Assembly (NCBI GenBank): GCA_017445385.1
Contig: JAFSUG010000012.1
Location: 1-64,000 of the forward strand
Reading direction: 5' to 3'
Source of the DNA: Oscillospiraceae bacterium
GTDB lineage: Bacteria; Bacillota; Clostridia; Oscillospirales; Oscillospiraceae
Length of the DNA stretch: 64,000 bases
The position numbers and the translations under genes were made by a program. Of this stretch, positions 54,572-62,946 are shown piece after piece (position 1 is the stretch's first letter; every line of letters begins with the position of its first letter). The notes beneath the pieces were generated by a model that worked only from the letters and a program-made list of their open reading frames with translations, did no database searches and was not told the origin of the DNA.

Positions 54572-55645
54572 ATGAAAATCATCAGCACGAATTCAATGCC
54601 GCTCGACGAAACGGCGCTTATGCTCGGCAATGCGGAAACGGCGATTCCCGAATCGCCGAAAAACGTCGCGCTGTTTTCAAAATGCCGCGACGCGATCTTT
54701 ATGGCGGCAAAATACTGCCCCGTTCCGGGAAAGCGCGTTCTGATTCCGGCATATACCTGCGCAACGGCCTATATGCCGTTTGAGGAGCTTGGCTGGGAGC
54801 TGTTTTTCTATCCCGTTACGCGGGAGCTGCGCATTGCGAAAGATGCGTTTTCGGAGCTGCTGAAAACGGTGCGGCCGTCGATCGTGCTTGCGCCGTCTTA
54901 CTACGGCGCGGATCTGAACGATCAGGAGCTGGAGCTGCTTGCCGCGGCGAAACGCGCCGGCGCGTTCGTAATCGAGGATCTTACGCAGTCGGCGTTTTCA
55001 ACGCAGAATGCCGACGTTATCGATGCGTTCGTGGGGAGCGTCCGTAAATGGTTTCCGATGCCGGACGGCGGCTTCCTGCGTTCGGACAAGCTGCCGTATG
55101 ACCTCGACCGGGGACTGCCGGAAGACGAGCAGTTCCTTACGCATGAGAAATGCGCGATGCGCGTTTTTGCGCGCTATCTCGAAAGCGGCGATCCCGCCCT
55201 GCTCGCCGCCGTTCGCATCCTGGAAAAAGACGCGCGCTCGTCATATGTCAAGCCCTGCCGGATGGCGGATTTTTCTCGGCGGATCTATGCCGCGCAGGAT
55301 GATGTGGAAAATTCCAAGCGGCGCATGGAAAACTGCCGCTTTCTCTATGAGCGGCTGAAAAACAGCAAAACCTGCAAGGTCGTCTGGGCAGGCATTGACC
55401 AGATGACGACCGGACCGCTGTGGTTCCCGATCTACGTTGCGGATAAAAAGCGATTCCGCCTTGAAGTTGCGAATCCGGCAGGATTTACCGCGCCGGGACT
55501 TTGGACGGTTGAATCGGAGCAGGTGCTCGTAAACGACGATATGCGCTATATTTATCAGCACATCGTGGGCGTAACTTGCGGACAGATGTACGGCGCGGAG
55601 GACATGGAACGCATCGCGCAGGCGATCGAAAGCTGGAAGCTATAA
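54572..55645 (+). CDS. DegT/DnrJ/EryC1-like PLP-dependent enzyme
   Basis: This 357-residue protein starts at ATG 54572 (GAGGTG 6 nt upstream). The fold type I landmarks are VLIPAYTCATAYMPF near 52 (cofactor phosphate side), GAFVIEDLTQSAF near 133 (the Asp that contacts the pyridine nitrogen), and DAFVGSVRKWFPMPDGGFL near 155. In the last of these the lysine of RKW is the likely Schiff base. DegT enzymes aminate nucleotide sugars, but no sugar-nucleotide genes are adjacent, so the substrate is open. Confidence 0.78.
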   Translation: MKIISTNSMPLDETALMLGNAETAIPESPKNVALFSKCRDAIFMAAKYCPVPGKRVLIPAYTCATAYMPFEELGWELFFYPVTRELRIAKDAFSELLKTVRPSIVLAPSYYGADLNDQELELLAAAKRAGAFVIEDLTQSAFSTQNADVIDAFVGSVRKWFPMPDGGFLRSDKLPYDLDRGLPEDEQFLTHEKCAMRVFARYLESGDPALLAAVRILEKDARSSYVKPCRMADFSRRIYAAQDDVENSKRRMENCRFLYERLKNSKTCKVVWAGIDQMTTGPLWFPIYVADKKRFRLEVANPAGFTAPGLWTVESEQVLVNDDMRYIYQHIVGVTCGQMYGAEDMERIAQAIESWKL

Positions 55646-55646
55646 G

Positions 55647-55688
55647 AAAAACGGGTTGCAGGGAAACGTCCTTGCAACCCGTTTTTTT
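55647..55688. terminator. Bidirectional terminator between DegT-like and AraC genes
   Basis: AAAAACGGGTTGCAAGG-type arms pair around GGAAACGT and end in seven T's on the plus strand. The AraC stop codon lies in its edge. Confidence 0.88.
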
Positions 55689-56505
55689 ATTCTTTGCCCT
55701 CTTGACTTGGGGCGATGCCGTAGCGCCGCTTATAGGCGCGGTAGAACGTGGAATAGTCGCGGAAGCCGCTGAGCTGGCACGCCTTTTTCGGGATCACGCC
55801 GCCGATCATCATTTCGCGCGCTGCCTGCAGCCGCTTTTTAGAGATGTATTCGCCGAGCGGTTCGCCCGTTTCCGCCTTAAACAGGCGATAGAGCGATGCG
55901 CGCGAGATATGGAACCGCTGCGTCAGCTCGCCGACGTCGCCGCCGGTTGTCAGGCTGTGGTTTACATAACTTACGATCTGCTTTGCGAGCGGATCGTCGG
56001 ACTGGAGCGGCTGCGCGCCATGGGTAAAGACTTCGTAGATCGTCCAAAGCAGGCTCAGCGCGCAGGTGCGGAGCTGGATTTCGCGGTCGCATCCGGCGCG
56101 GAGCATCTGGCGCAGCGTCTGCTGCCAGAAATCATCGGGGAAGCTGTTGGGGTGGAGCAGGTTGCCCTGCCCGTGAATGCGCGACTCAAACGGCTCAAGC
56201 AGCCGTTCCATGCCGATGCGTTCGAGCCATTCGCGCTCGAAGCCGATCCAGATGCGGTCGAACGTTACGCCCGGCTCGGCGGTGCGCGTAAAGACTTCGC
56301 CGGGGCGCAGCAAAAGCAGATCGCCCGGGTGGAGCGTATGCGTGGACGCGCCGACGTGGTAGGTGATCTCGCCGGCAAGGCAGTAGGTCATCTCATAATA
56401 GCGCTTCGTTTTGATTTTGGAATTATACGGCGTCTGATACGTTGTGGAAAGCTGCATAAAGCGCACGTCCCATACGCCTAAATATTGGGTCGGTTTTTCG
56501 TCCAT
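55687..56505 (-). CDS. AraC-family transcription regulator
   Basis: The protein has 272 residues from ATG 56505 (GAGGGG upstream). The N-terminal cupin (about 10-120, GASTHTLHPGDLLLLRPGEVF) is of the sugar-sensing kind. The C-terminal double helix-turn-helix (about 170-268) includes VGELTQRFHISRASLYRLFK and IPKKACQLSGFRDYSTFYRAYKRRYGIAP. It is divergent from the C26-NlpC operon with a 170-bp shared intergenic region, so that operon is a likely target. Confidence 0.92.
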   Translation of the reverse strand: MDEKPTQYLGVWDVRFMQLSTTYQTPYNSKIKTKRYYEMTYCLAGEITYHVGASTHTLHPGDLLLLRPGEVFTRTAEPGVTFDRIWIGFEREWLERIGMERLLEPFESRIHGQGNLLHPNSFPDDFWQQTLRQMLRAGCDREIQLRTCALSLLWTIYEVFTHGAQPLQSDDPLAKQIVSYVNHSLTTGGDVGELTQRFHISRASLYRLFKAETGEPLGEYISKKRLQAAREMMIGGVIPKKACQLSGFRDYSTFYRAYKRRYGIAPSQEGKE

Positions 56506-56675
56506 AAACGTCCCCTCTTTGCGTTTTTTATTATTATACACGATAATCTTGCAAATTGAATCATGATTTTCAAAAATCGCGTTTTCGGTGAGACGGAGCG
56601 CAATATATATCCGTTTGGTTGCAATGTAAATCCTTGGCGCTGTATGGTAAAATGAAGCCAAAGGAGTGATTTCCG

Positions 56676-57344
56676 GTGGATAGACCGATACGAATTGCAA
56701 TCCCGACCGTGCGCGGCACGGCGGATAATTACGTGCTTGCGCTGAAAATGCTCGGCGCGGAGCCTGTGATCGTGCACGAGGTGCCGAACGTCGCGGAATT
56801 TGACGGACTGCTGATCCACGGCGGCGTTGCGGACGTAAATCCCAAGCGCTACGGGCAGGAGCTCTGCGGCAGCGCGAGCATCAACGATGCGCTCGATGAG
56901 CTGCAGTTTTCCGTTTTGGAAGCGTTTGCAAAGGCGAAAAAGCCGGTGTTCGGTATCTGCCGCGGCCATCAGCTGATCAACGTGTATTTCGGCGGAACGC
57001 TCGTGCAGGATATGCCGCGCGCCGCGCATCATATTTTCGGCATGATCTATCTGGCGCACGGCGCAAAGACGGTGCCGGATTCGTTCTTAACGCAGCTTTA
57101 CGGCGAAGAATTTTCCATTAACAGCTCGCATCATGAATGCGTGGATCAGCTCGGACCGGAAATGCGCACCGCTCTCGTTGCCGACGACGGCACGATCGAA
57201 GCAACGCAGCATAATTCGCTGCCGGTCTGGTCGGTGCAGTGGCATCCGGAGCTGATGTGCGGCCGCTTCGCGCGGCGCGATACGGTAAACGGCGGCATCG
57301 TGCTGCGCTGGTTTATCGAGCAATGCGGCAAGGAGAGAGCGTAA
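56676..57344 (+). CDS. Class I glutamine amidotransferase-like hydrolase (C26), second copy
   Basis: The protein has 222 residues from GTG 56676, 9 nt after AAGGAG. The triad is Cys in FGICRGHQLINVYFGG and His/Glu in VQWHPELM, as in gamma-glutamyl-GABA hydrolases. It is a paralogue of the protein at 43842: both share LLxHGG/LLPGGG near 40, YGQEL near 60 and the same active-site wording. Its stop overlaps the start of the leaderless NlpC-DUF11 protein (TAATG), tying the two functions together. Confidence 0.9.
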   Translation: MDRPIRIAIPTVRGTADNYVLALKMLGAEPVIVHEVPNVAEFDGLLIHGGVADVNPKRYGQELCGSASINDALDELQFSVLEAFAKAKKPVFGICRGHQLINVYFGGTLVQDMPRAAHHIFGMIYLAHGAKTVPDSFLTQLYGEEFSINSSHHECVDQLGPEMRTALVADDGTIEATQHNSLPVWSVQWHPELMCGRFARRDTVNGGIVLRWFIEQCGKERA

Positions 57345-58960
57345 TGGCTTATACAAGAGCGCAGATGCAGCAGGCGCTGATCGAAACGGCGCTGTCGTTT
57401 TACTATCACAATCCGTATATGCAGTATGATTCCAATCCGATGATCATTCCGATGGGCTGGAAGATCCGCCGCTGCGATACGAAGCTGACCGCCGAAAGCG
57501 CCGCGCCGGACAACTGGATTTATGCGGTCTGCTCGGACTACGTCCATCGCGTTTACCGCGACGCGGCAGGGTATCTGCTTGCGCCGTCCTCGCTCGAATA
57601 CTGGACGGTCAGCACGACGCACGTTCCGGCGGACGATCCGATCACCGTTTATAAATACGGTGATGACGACGGCGAACAGGACATTGAAAAGGCGATCCGT
57701 GAGAGCCTGGAAAAAATGCAGCCGGGCGACGTGATCACCTACTACATGATTACGGAAACCGCGCAGGGCGGCCACAGCCTGCTTTATATCGGCGATTACT
57801 TCGGCGACGGCAAGCGCTATATTCTCCATTCCTGCGCGCCCGGCGGCGGGAAATACGATCATACCACCGGTGTGGACAAGGTTGAGCCAACCGGCACGAT
57901 CCAGCTGCAAACGGTGGAGGAAATCTGCTTCTATCCGCCGGAATCCACGATCCGCCGCCGCGATCTCAGACTGGCAAACCGCTTTACGATCCATCGGCCG
58001 CTCGACCTGATGGAAAAGGAAGGCTTCAAGCTGACGCCTTCGGCGCAGACGCGGCTGAAATACAAAGGCCTTGAATTCTGGAAAACGCTGGATCGTTCGC
58101 AGTTCAGCCAGGCTGCGCCGGGCGAGCGCGTAACGGTAAAGCTGACGGTGAAAAACCACAGCGGCGAAGCGTATCACGCGCTGCCGATCTCCGATCCGAT
58201 TCCGGCGGGGCAGCCGCTTGCTGCCGTTTCGGAAGGCGGCTGCGAAAAGGACGGAGCCGTTTACTGGACGCTCGATCTTGCAGCCGGCGATACCGCGGAG
58301 CTGACCTATACGATCCGCGCCACGGGCAAGCCCGGCGATCTGATCCGCTTCCCGGCAGGCCGTGTCGGTGAGATTCCCACGCGCGAAACCGCGCTGAAGA
58401 TCGGCGTGCAGCTTATAACGCCGCTGCATCGGCAGGCGCTTGCGCGCGTAAACCCCGGCACGTTCCCGAAATTCCTCGGCGACGGCAAGTGGTACGATCT
58501 CAATTCCATCCAGCGGTTCTACTACACCGTTATGGGCAAGCAGCTCACGATGGAGCGGACGGTTGAGGAGCTTCTCTCTCCGCTGATCGAGAAACGGTCC
58601 GTGGAAGACAGCAGCGAGGAGCTGATCGTCCTCAAGGAGGGCGCGAAGCTGCCGCGGACGATGCTCTATAAGCACATGGCAGGCAAGTACTTCTATAACG
58701 GTACGGATATGAACGATCGCGTTCTGGAGTACAACGAGGAGAACTACGTCCCCGGCGACGTGTTCATCTGCCTGACGGGAGAGGGCGAAAGCCTGTTTGA
58801 TCCGAAGGGCATCGAGCTGCAGATCTATCTCGGCGATCAGCGTGCGCTCGTGATCACCGAGCGCGGCTCGTCCGTCCAATCGTTCGCGGAGTCAATCGGA
58901 AGAGACCTACGGATGCATTTTGTCATTGCGATACGGCCATCTTTGCTGCGCGATTGGTAA
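57344..58960 (+). CDS. Leaderless NlpC/P60-like - DUF11 - NlpC/P60-like protein
   Basis: The protein has 538 residues from ATG 57344, with AGGAG 9 nt upstream. Domain 1 (about 5-220) has a Cys in IYAVCSDYVHRVYRD, MQPGDVITYY, GGHSLLYIGDYFGDG and LHSCAPGGGKYD. A DUF11-like domain (about 255-360: GERVTVKLTVKNHSGEAYHAL) follows, then a second NlpC-like module (about 370-530: YVPGDVFICLTGEGESLFD, LQIYLGDQRALVI). It lacks both signal peptide and SLH repeats, unlike its paralogue at 52191. It therefore either acts inside the cell or leaves by another route. It is coupled to the C26 gene. Confidence 0.82.
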   Translation: MAYTRAQMQQALIETALSFYYHNPYMQYDSNPMIIPMGWKIRRCDTKLTAESAAPDNWIYAVCSDYVHRVYRDAAGYLLAPSSLEYWTVSTTHVPADDPITVYKYGDDDGEQDIEKAIRESLEKMQPGDVITYYMITETAQGGHSLLYIGDYFGDGKRYILHSCAPGGGKYDHTTGVDKVEPTGTIQLQTVEEICFYPPESTIRRRDLRLANRFTIHRPLDLMEKEGFKLTPSAQTRLKYKGLEFWKTLDRSQFSQAAPGERVTVKLTVKNHSGEAYHALPISDPIPAGQPLAAVSEGGCEKDGAVYWTLDLAAGDTAELTYTIRATGKPGDLIRFPAGRVGEIPTRETALKIGVQLITPLHRQALARVNPGTFPKFLGDGKWYDLNSIQRFYYTVMGKQLTMERTVEELLSPLIEKRSVEDSSEELIVLKEGAKLPRTMLYKHMAGKYFYNGTDMNDRVLEYNEENYVPGDVFICLTGEGESLFDPKGIELQIYLGDQRALVITERGSSVQSFAESIGRDLRMHFVIAIRPSLLRDW

Positions 58961-58973
58961 AACGACAGAGAAT

Positions 58974-59018
58974 GCGGCGCGATTTTTATACAAACTATAT
59001 AAATCTTTTTCGCGCCGT
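58974..59018. other. Inverted repeat after the leaderless NlpC gene
   Basis: CGGCGCGA (58975-58982) and TCGCGCCG (59010-59017) enclose an AT-rich inner stem, TTTATA / TATAAA. It may end the upstream transcript; there is no T run on the plus strand. Confidence 0.4.
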
Positions 59019-59046
59019 TGAAAACAAGGGAATGCACTGGTATACT
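59018..59046 (+). promoter_or_regulatory. Promoter of the solute-binding lipoprotein gene
   Basis: TTGAAA (59018-59023), 17 nt and TATACT (59041-59046), 51 nt before the start codon. Confidence 0.7.
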
Positions 59047-59097
59047 TATATGTACCTTGCAAATAAAACTGAAATTCGCAAAACGGAGGGATCACTC

Positions 59098-60873
59098 ATG
59101 AAAAAGAGAATTCTTGCGATGCTTCTTGCTGTGTGCATGCTGCTGCCGCTTGTTGCGTGCGGCGAGACCGGCGAGGGCGAACAGTCCGGCGAAGAAGTCG
59201 TTCTGACGGGCGACGTCGTGCAGGACACGCTGGCAGCGGTCAACAAGGCTGTTGAGCTCAAGGAAGGCGAAGAATACGATTTCGAATCGCATCTTCCGCT
59301 GGCAAAAGAGGGCGAGGACAATCACCTCACCATCGGCTTGATCACAAGCGCTTTGACGACCGACTACAACAACAACGATTACACCAACTGGCTTGAAGAA
59401 GTTACCGGCATCGATATCGACTTCATGCAGTTCAGCGGCACTTCTTCCGATGCTGCAACGCAGCTTTCGCTGATGATGGCAGCCGGCGAAAAGCTCCCGG
59501 ACATCCTGCTCCGCTTCACCGGCGTCAGCAAGTCGCAGGGTGCTGAGTACGGCCGCGACGGTTACTTTATGGATCTGAGCGAGTACTTCAAGGATCCCGA
59601 GATGAACTACTACCGCAAGTTCGCGCTGGAAGAGCGCTTCAACTGGTATGACGATACCGCCAACGAGAACCTGATGCTCCGCCAGATCGATACCGAAACC
59701 GGCGCTATCTATGCATATCCGCGTATCGAGAACAGCCCCGAAGACCGTCCGCGCAGCCACGTTTCCATCAACAAGGGTTGGCTGGAAGCTGTCGGCATGG
59801 AAGCGCCCACCACGGTTGAAGAGCTGCGCGCTGTTCTGACCGCCTTCCGCGATCAGGACCCGAACGGCAACGGTCAGAAGGACGAAATCCCGCTGGCAGG
59901 CCGCAACGGCACCGTCTTTACCGACGTTGTGAGCTATCTCGTAAACGCTTACGTTTACTGGCATCCATCCTACCACTTCAACGTTACGGACGGCAAGCTC
60001 TGGGCTCCGTACGATACCGATGAGTATCGCCAGGCGCTGATCAGCATCAAGAGCATGGTTGACGAAGGTCTCGTTGCCCGCTCCGTCTGGACGATGGACA
60101 ACACCGAGCTCAAGGCGCTGCAGAACCCGACCGACGGCGTTTACAAAGTCGGCGTGATCGGCGCGAACCGCTATTCCACCATCGAAGCCGGCTCCCGCGC
60201 GATGAACGATTACATCGAGCTGCGTCCGCTTGCCGATGAAACCGGCAAGGGCGGCTACGGCCCCATCGATTACTATTCGATGGAATACAACACCTTCATT
60301 ACCGAAGACTGCGAGAACCCCGAGCTTGCGTTCAAGCTGCTGGACTTCTTCTGCTCTCCGGAAGCTGCGCAGCGTTCGCGCTGGGGCGTTTACGGCGTAG
60401 ACTGGACCGAATCCGATGGCGAGACCCTCGGCAACCTCGGCGGTACTGCGAAGTATAAGATCCTCGGCGATGATCCGCAGACCTACGCAAACGCGAAGAC
60501 CTGGCATAACTACGCCGGCGTTACCGCTTCTATCGCAACGCAGAAGGAAATCGATATCAGCGATCCCGATGCATTCCTGACGGCGCGCTACTATCGTGAC
60601 CTCGACTGCATCAAGTATTATGAAGAAGCCGGTCTGCCCGACGAAGTCTTCTACTATGCGGTTTATACGCAGGAAGAAACCGAAGAGCGTGAGGAATTCA
60701 CCTCCGATCTGACCAGCTATATCAAGAAGGCACGCGATGAATTCTGCACCGGCATCCGCGATCCGGAAAACGATGCAGACTGGGAGCAGTACCTGACCGA
60801 CCTGGAAACCCTCGGCTACAGCCGCTGGATCGAGATCGCGCAGACCGCTTACGACCGCACCTTCAATAAGTAA
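59098..60873 (+). CDS. Extracellular solute-binding lipoprotein (family 1, sugar-type)
   Basis: The protein has 591 residues from ATG 59098, with GGAGGG upstream. The lipobox LVACGE places the lipid-attached cysteine near residue 21. A two-lobed binding-protein fold follows: NHLTIGLITSALTTDY, GTSSDAATQLSLMMAAGEKLPDILL, and the characteristic FRDQDPNGNGQKDEIPLAG, an EF-hand-like D-P-N-G-N-G-x-x-D calcium loop seen in large Clostridial sugar-binding lipoproteins. No ABC permease or ATPase genes are adjacent, so it is an orphan or works with a distant transporter. Codon use is strongly biased, suggesting high expression. Confidence 0.9.
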   Translation: MKKRILAMLLAVCMLLPLVACGETGEGEQSGEEVVLTGDVVQDTLAAVNKAVELKEGEEYDFESHLPLAKEGEDNHLTIGLITSALTTDYNNNDYTNWLEEVTGIDIDFMQFSGTSSDAATQLSLMMAAGEKLPDILLRFTGVSKSQGAEYGRDGYFMDLSEYFKDPEMNYYRKFALEERFNWYDDTANENLMLRQIDTETGAIYAYPRIENSPEDRPRSHVSINKGWLEAVGMEAPTTVEELRAVLTAFRDQDPNGNGQKDEIPLAGRNGTVFTDVVSYLVNAYVYWHPSYHFNVTDGKLWAPYDTDEYRQALISIKSMVDEGLVARSVWTMDNTELKALQNPTDGVYKVGVIGANRYSTIEAGSRAMNDYIELRPLADETGKGGYGPIDYYSMEYNTFITEDCENPELAFKLLDFFCSPEAAQRSRWGVYGVDWTESDGETLGNLGGTAKYKILGDDPQTYANAKTWHNYAGVTASIATQKEIDISDPDAFLTARYYRDLDCIKYYEEAGLPDEVFYYAVYTQEETEEREEFTSDLTSYIKKARDEFCTGIRDPENDADWEQYLTDLETLGYSRWIEIAQTAYDRTFNK

Positions 60874-60881
60874 GATTTTGC

Positions 60882-60917
60882 AAAAAGCGCCATTCTCGCA
60901 TGAGAATGGCGCTTTTT
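60882..60917 (+). terminator. Terminator after the solute-binding protein
   Basis: AAAAAGCGCCATTCTC and GAGAATGGCGCTTTTT pair over 16 bp around GCAT. Confidence 0.92.
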
Positions 60918-60966
60918 CTGTTGCCGTTTTCCGCCGGCTGTGGTAGGATGAAACCGAGGTGAGAAG

Positions 60967-61605
60967 ATGATCGGAAACGGCTGGGATGCGCTGCTGCCGC
61001 AGGAAGCAATTGCATCGGCAATGCAAAAGGTATCGGCGGAGACGGGCGTGGTCTATCCGCCGCGCGATCGGATCTTTGCGGCGTTTTCGCTCACGCCGCC
61101 GGAGGCGGTGCGCGTTGTGATCCTCGGGCAGGACCCCTACCACGAGCCGGATCAGGCGCACGGGCTCGCCTTCTCCGTGCAGAACGGCTCGGCGCTGCCG
61201 CCGTCGCTGAAAAATATTTTTAAGGAACTGGAAGCAGACGAAGGCATTTTGCGCGCGCGCGGCGATCTTTCGGATTGGGCAAGGCAGGGCGTTTTGCTGC
61301 TGAACACGGTTTTGACCGTTCGGCAGGGCGAAGCGAACAGCCACCGCGCGTTCGGTTGGCAAGCGGTAACGGATGCAGCCGTCCGCGCGATCGGCGCTTA
61401 TTCGCAGCCGGTTGCGTTCGTGCTCTGGGGCGCGCAGGCGCAGCAAAAAGCGCAGATCGCAGCGCAGTCGCGCTATCCGCGGCTGATTCTTAAGGCGCCG
61501 CATCCGAGCCCGCTTTCTTCTTATCGCGGCTTTTTCGGAAGCAGACCGTTTTCGAAAATCAACGCATTTTTGGAAGAAAATGGAGAAAAAACAATTATTT
61601 GGTAA
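60967..61605 (+). CDS. ung: Uracil-DNA glycosylase, family 1
   Basis: This is a 212-residue enzyme with the catalytic water-activating motif GQDPYH at 54-59 (D56) and the leucine-intercalation motif HPSPLS at 179-184. NTVLTVRQGEANSHR in the middle is the family's uracil-recognition region. It removes uracil from DNA to begin base-excision repair. GAGGTGAG precedes the ATG. It stands alone between two terminator-bounded units. Confidence 0.96.
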   Translation: MIGNGWDALLPQEAIASAMQKVSAETGVVYPPRDRIFAAFSLTPPEAVRVVILGQDPYHEPDQAHGLAFSVQNGSALPPSLKNIFKELEADEGILRARGDLSDWARQGVLLLNTVLTVRQGEANSHRAFGWQAVTDAAVRAIGAYSQPVAFVLWGAQAQQKAQIAAQSRYPRLILKAPHPSPLSSYRGFFGSRPFSKINAFLEENGEKTIIW

Positions 61606-61644
61606 GTTTTATTTTACATTCGTGTTACAGTTTTTGCGGAACAC

Positions 61645-61673
61645 TTGCGCTTGCGCGCCGGAATTCGTATACT
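61645..61673 (+). promoter_or_regulatory. Promoter of the SLH-flavoprotein operon
   Basis: TTGCGC (61645-61650), 17 nt and TATACT (61668-61673), 41 nt before the SLH gene start. Confidence 0.55.
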
Positions 61674-61713
61674 GTAGCCGGATGAAAAGCCGCAACTGAA
61701 AGGAGTGAGGGCA

Positions 61714-62946
61714 ATGAAAAAATTGATTGCGTGCCTGCTGGTGCTTTGCCTGCTGGTTCCTGTTTCCGCGCTCTCCTTTACCGATGCGGCTGCGATCCGC
61801 CATGATGATGAGGTGGCGATTTTTACCGACCTCGGGCTGATCGGCGGCTATACGGACGGCACGTTCCGCCCGAACGACAATATCCGCCGCAGCGAAGCGG
61901 CAAAGCTGATCGCGCTGATCTCGGAGGCAAACCCGAAAACGAACGCCGCTGTGCGCTTTTCGGACGTGCCGTCCTCGCATTGGGCGGCGAATTACATTGC
62001 CTATTGCAGCGAAAAACAGATCATCGCCGGCGCGAACGGCGTCTTCCGCCCGAACGATTTTGTGACCGGCAGGGAGTTTGCGAAAATGCTGCTCGTATGC
62101 GTTGGCAATGACGGCAGCAAATACGTCGGCGCAAACTGGGCGCAGGCGGTTGATCAGGACGCGCAGGCGAACGGCGTATACGATGGCTTCACCGCCGATC
62201 CCGGCAGGGTGCTTTCGCGCGACGATGCCTGCCTGCTGATGTACAACGCCATGCAGTGCAGCGCGGTTTCCGGCAAGGATGCAAACGGAAAACCCGTTTT
62301 TGTGCTGGATGAGCTGATGAATCCTGTTACTTATATGGAGTACCGTTTCGGCGTTGTGAAGTTCAAGGGCGTTCTCGTGGCAAACGAATATGCCGATCTC
62401 ACAAAAGCGGGCGGCGCGCTGAATGCGGGCATGAGCAAGCTTGCCGGCCATACCGCCGCAGCGTTTGCAACGGATTATATGCTGCTTGGGCGCACGCTGG
62501 AGCTGACGACGATCCGATCCGGTGAAGAGGGCGAAACGCACTATACCGTTATCGGCAATCCATCGCTGCCCGGCGGCGAGGAAACGTGCGTTGCGACCTC
62601 GGCAAGCGATTACGTGATCGTGCTGCGTTATTTCGGCTATACAACCAACGCCGCTACGCAGTATTATCTCAATGGCGACGCAACGAACGAAACGTTTTTA
62701 ACGCGCCTCGGCGATGATTGCGTTATCACAGGCATTGATCGCAACGGCGATCGGGTGCTGGACGCGGTTGTAACGTGGAATTACACACAGGGCACAGTGC
62801 GCAGCACTGAGCCGCTTCAGATTCTTGCTGACGGAAGTGTTACCGATGCAATCGCGCTGACCGATGAAGCGATCGCGGCAGGCGATCAGGTGCGTTGCCT
62901 GAAAATGGGCGGAAGGTATTACCTCGTGAAAGGACTTAGCGAATGA
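61714..62946 (+). CDS. Secreted SLH-domain protein
   Basis: The protein has 410 residues from ATG 61714, with AAGGAG 10 nt upstream. A signal peptide (MKKLIACLLVLCLLVPVSAL) is followed by three SLH repeats at about 22-195: LIGGYTDGTFRPNDNIRRSEA, IIAGANGVFRPNDFVTGREF and a degenerate third with GRVLSRDDACLLMYNAM. The remaining ~210 residues are beta-rich with the same style of VLVANEYADL and ITGIDRNGDRVLDAVVTW segments as the SLH protein at 27475. It overlaps the flavoprotein gene by 4 nt (ATGA). Confidence 0.85.
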   Translation: MKKLIACLLVLCLLVPVSALSFTDAAAIRHDDEVAIFTDLGLIGGYTDGTFRPNDNIRRSEAAKLIALISEANPKTNAAVRFSDVPSSHWAANYIAYCSEKQIIAGANGVFRPNDFVTGREFAKMLLVCVGNDGSKYVGANWAQAVDQDAQANGVYDGFTADPGRVLSRDDACLLMYNAMQCSAVSGKDANGKPVFVLDELMNPVTYMEYRFGVVKFKGVLVANEYADLTKAGGALNAGMSKLAGHTAAAFATDYMLLGRTLELTTIRSGEEGETHYTVIGNPSLPGGEETCVATSASDYVIVLRYFGYTTNAATQYYLNGDATNETFLTRLGDDCVITGIDRNGDRVLDAVVTWNYTQGTVRSTEPLQILADGSVTDAIALTDEAIAAGDQVRCLKMGGRYYLVKGLSE

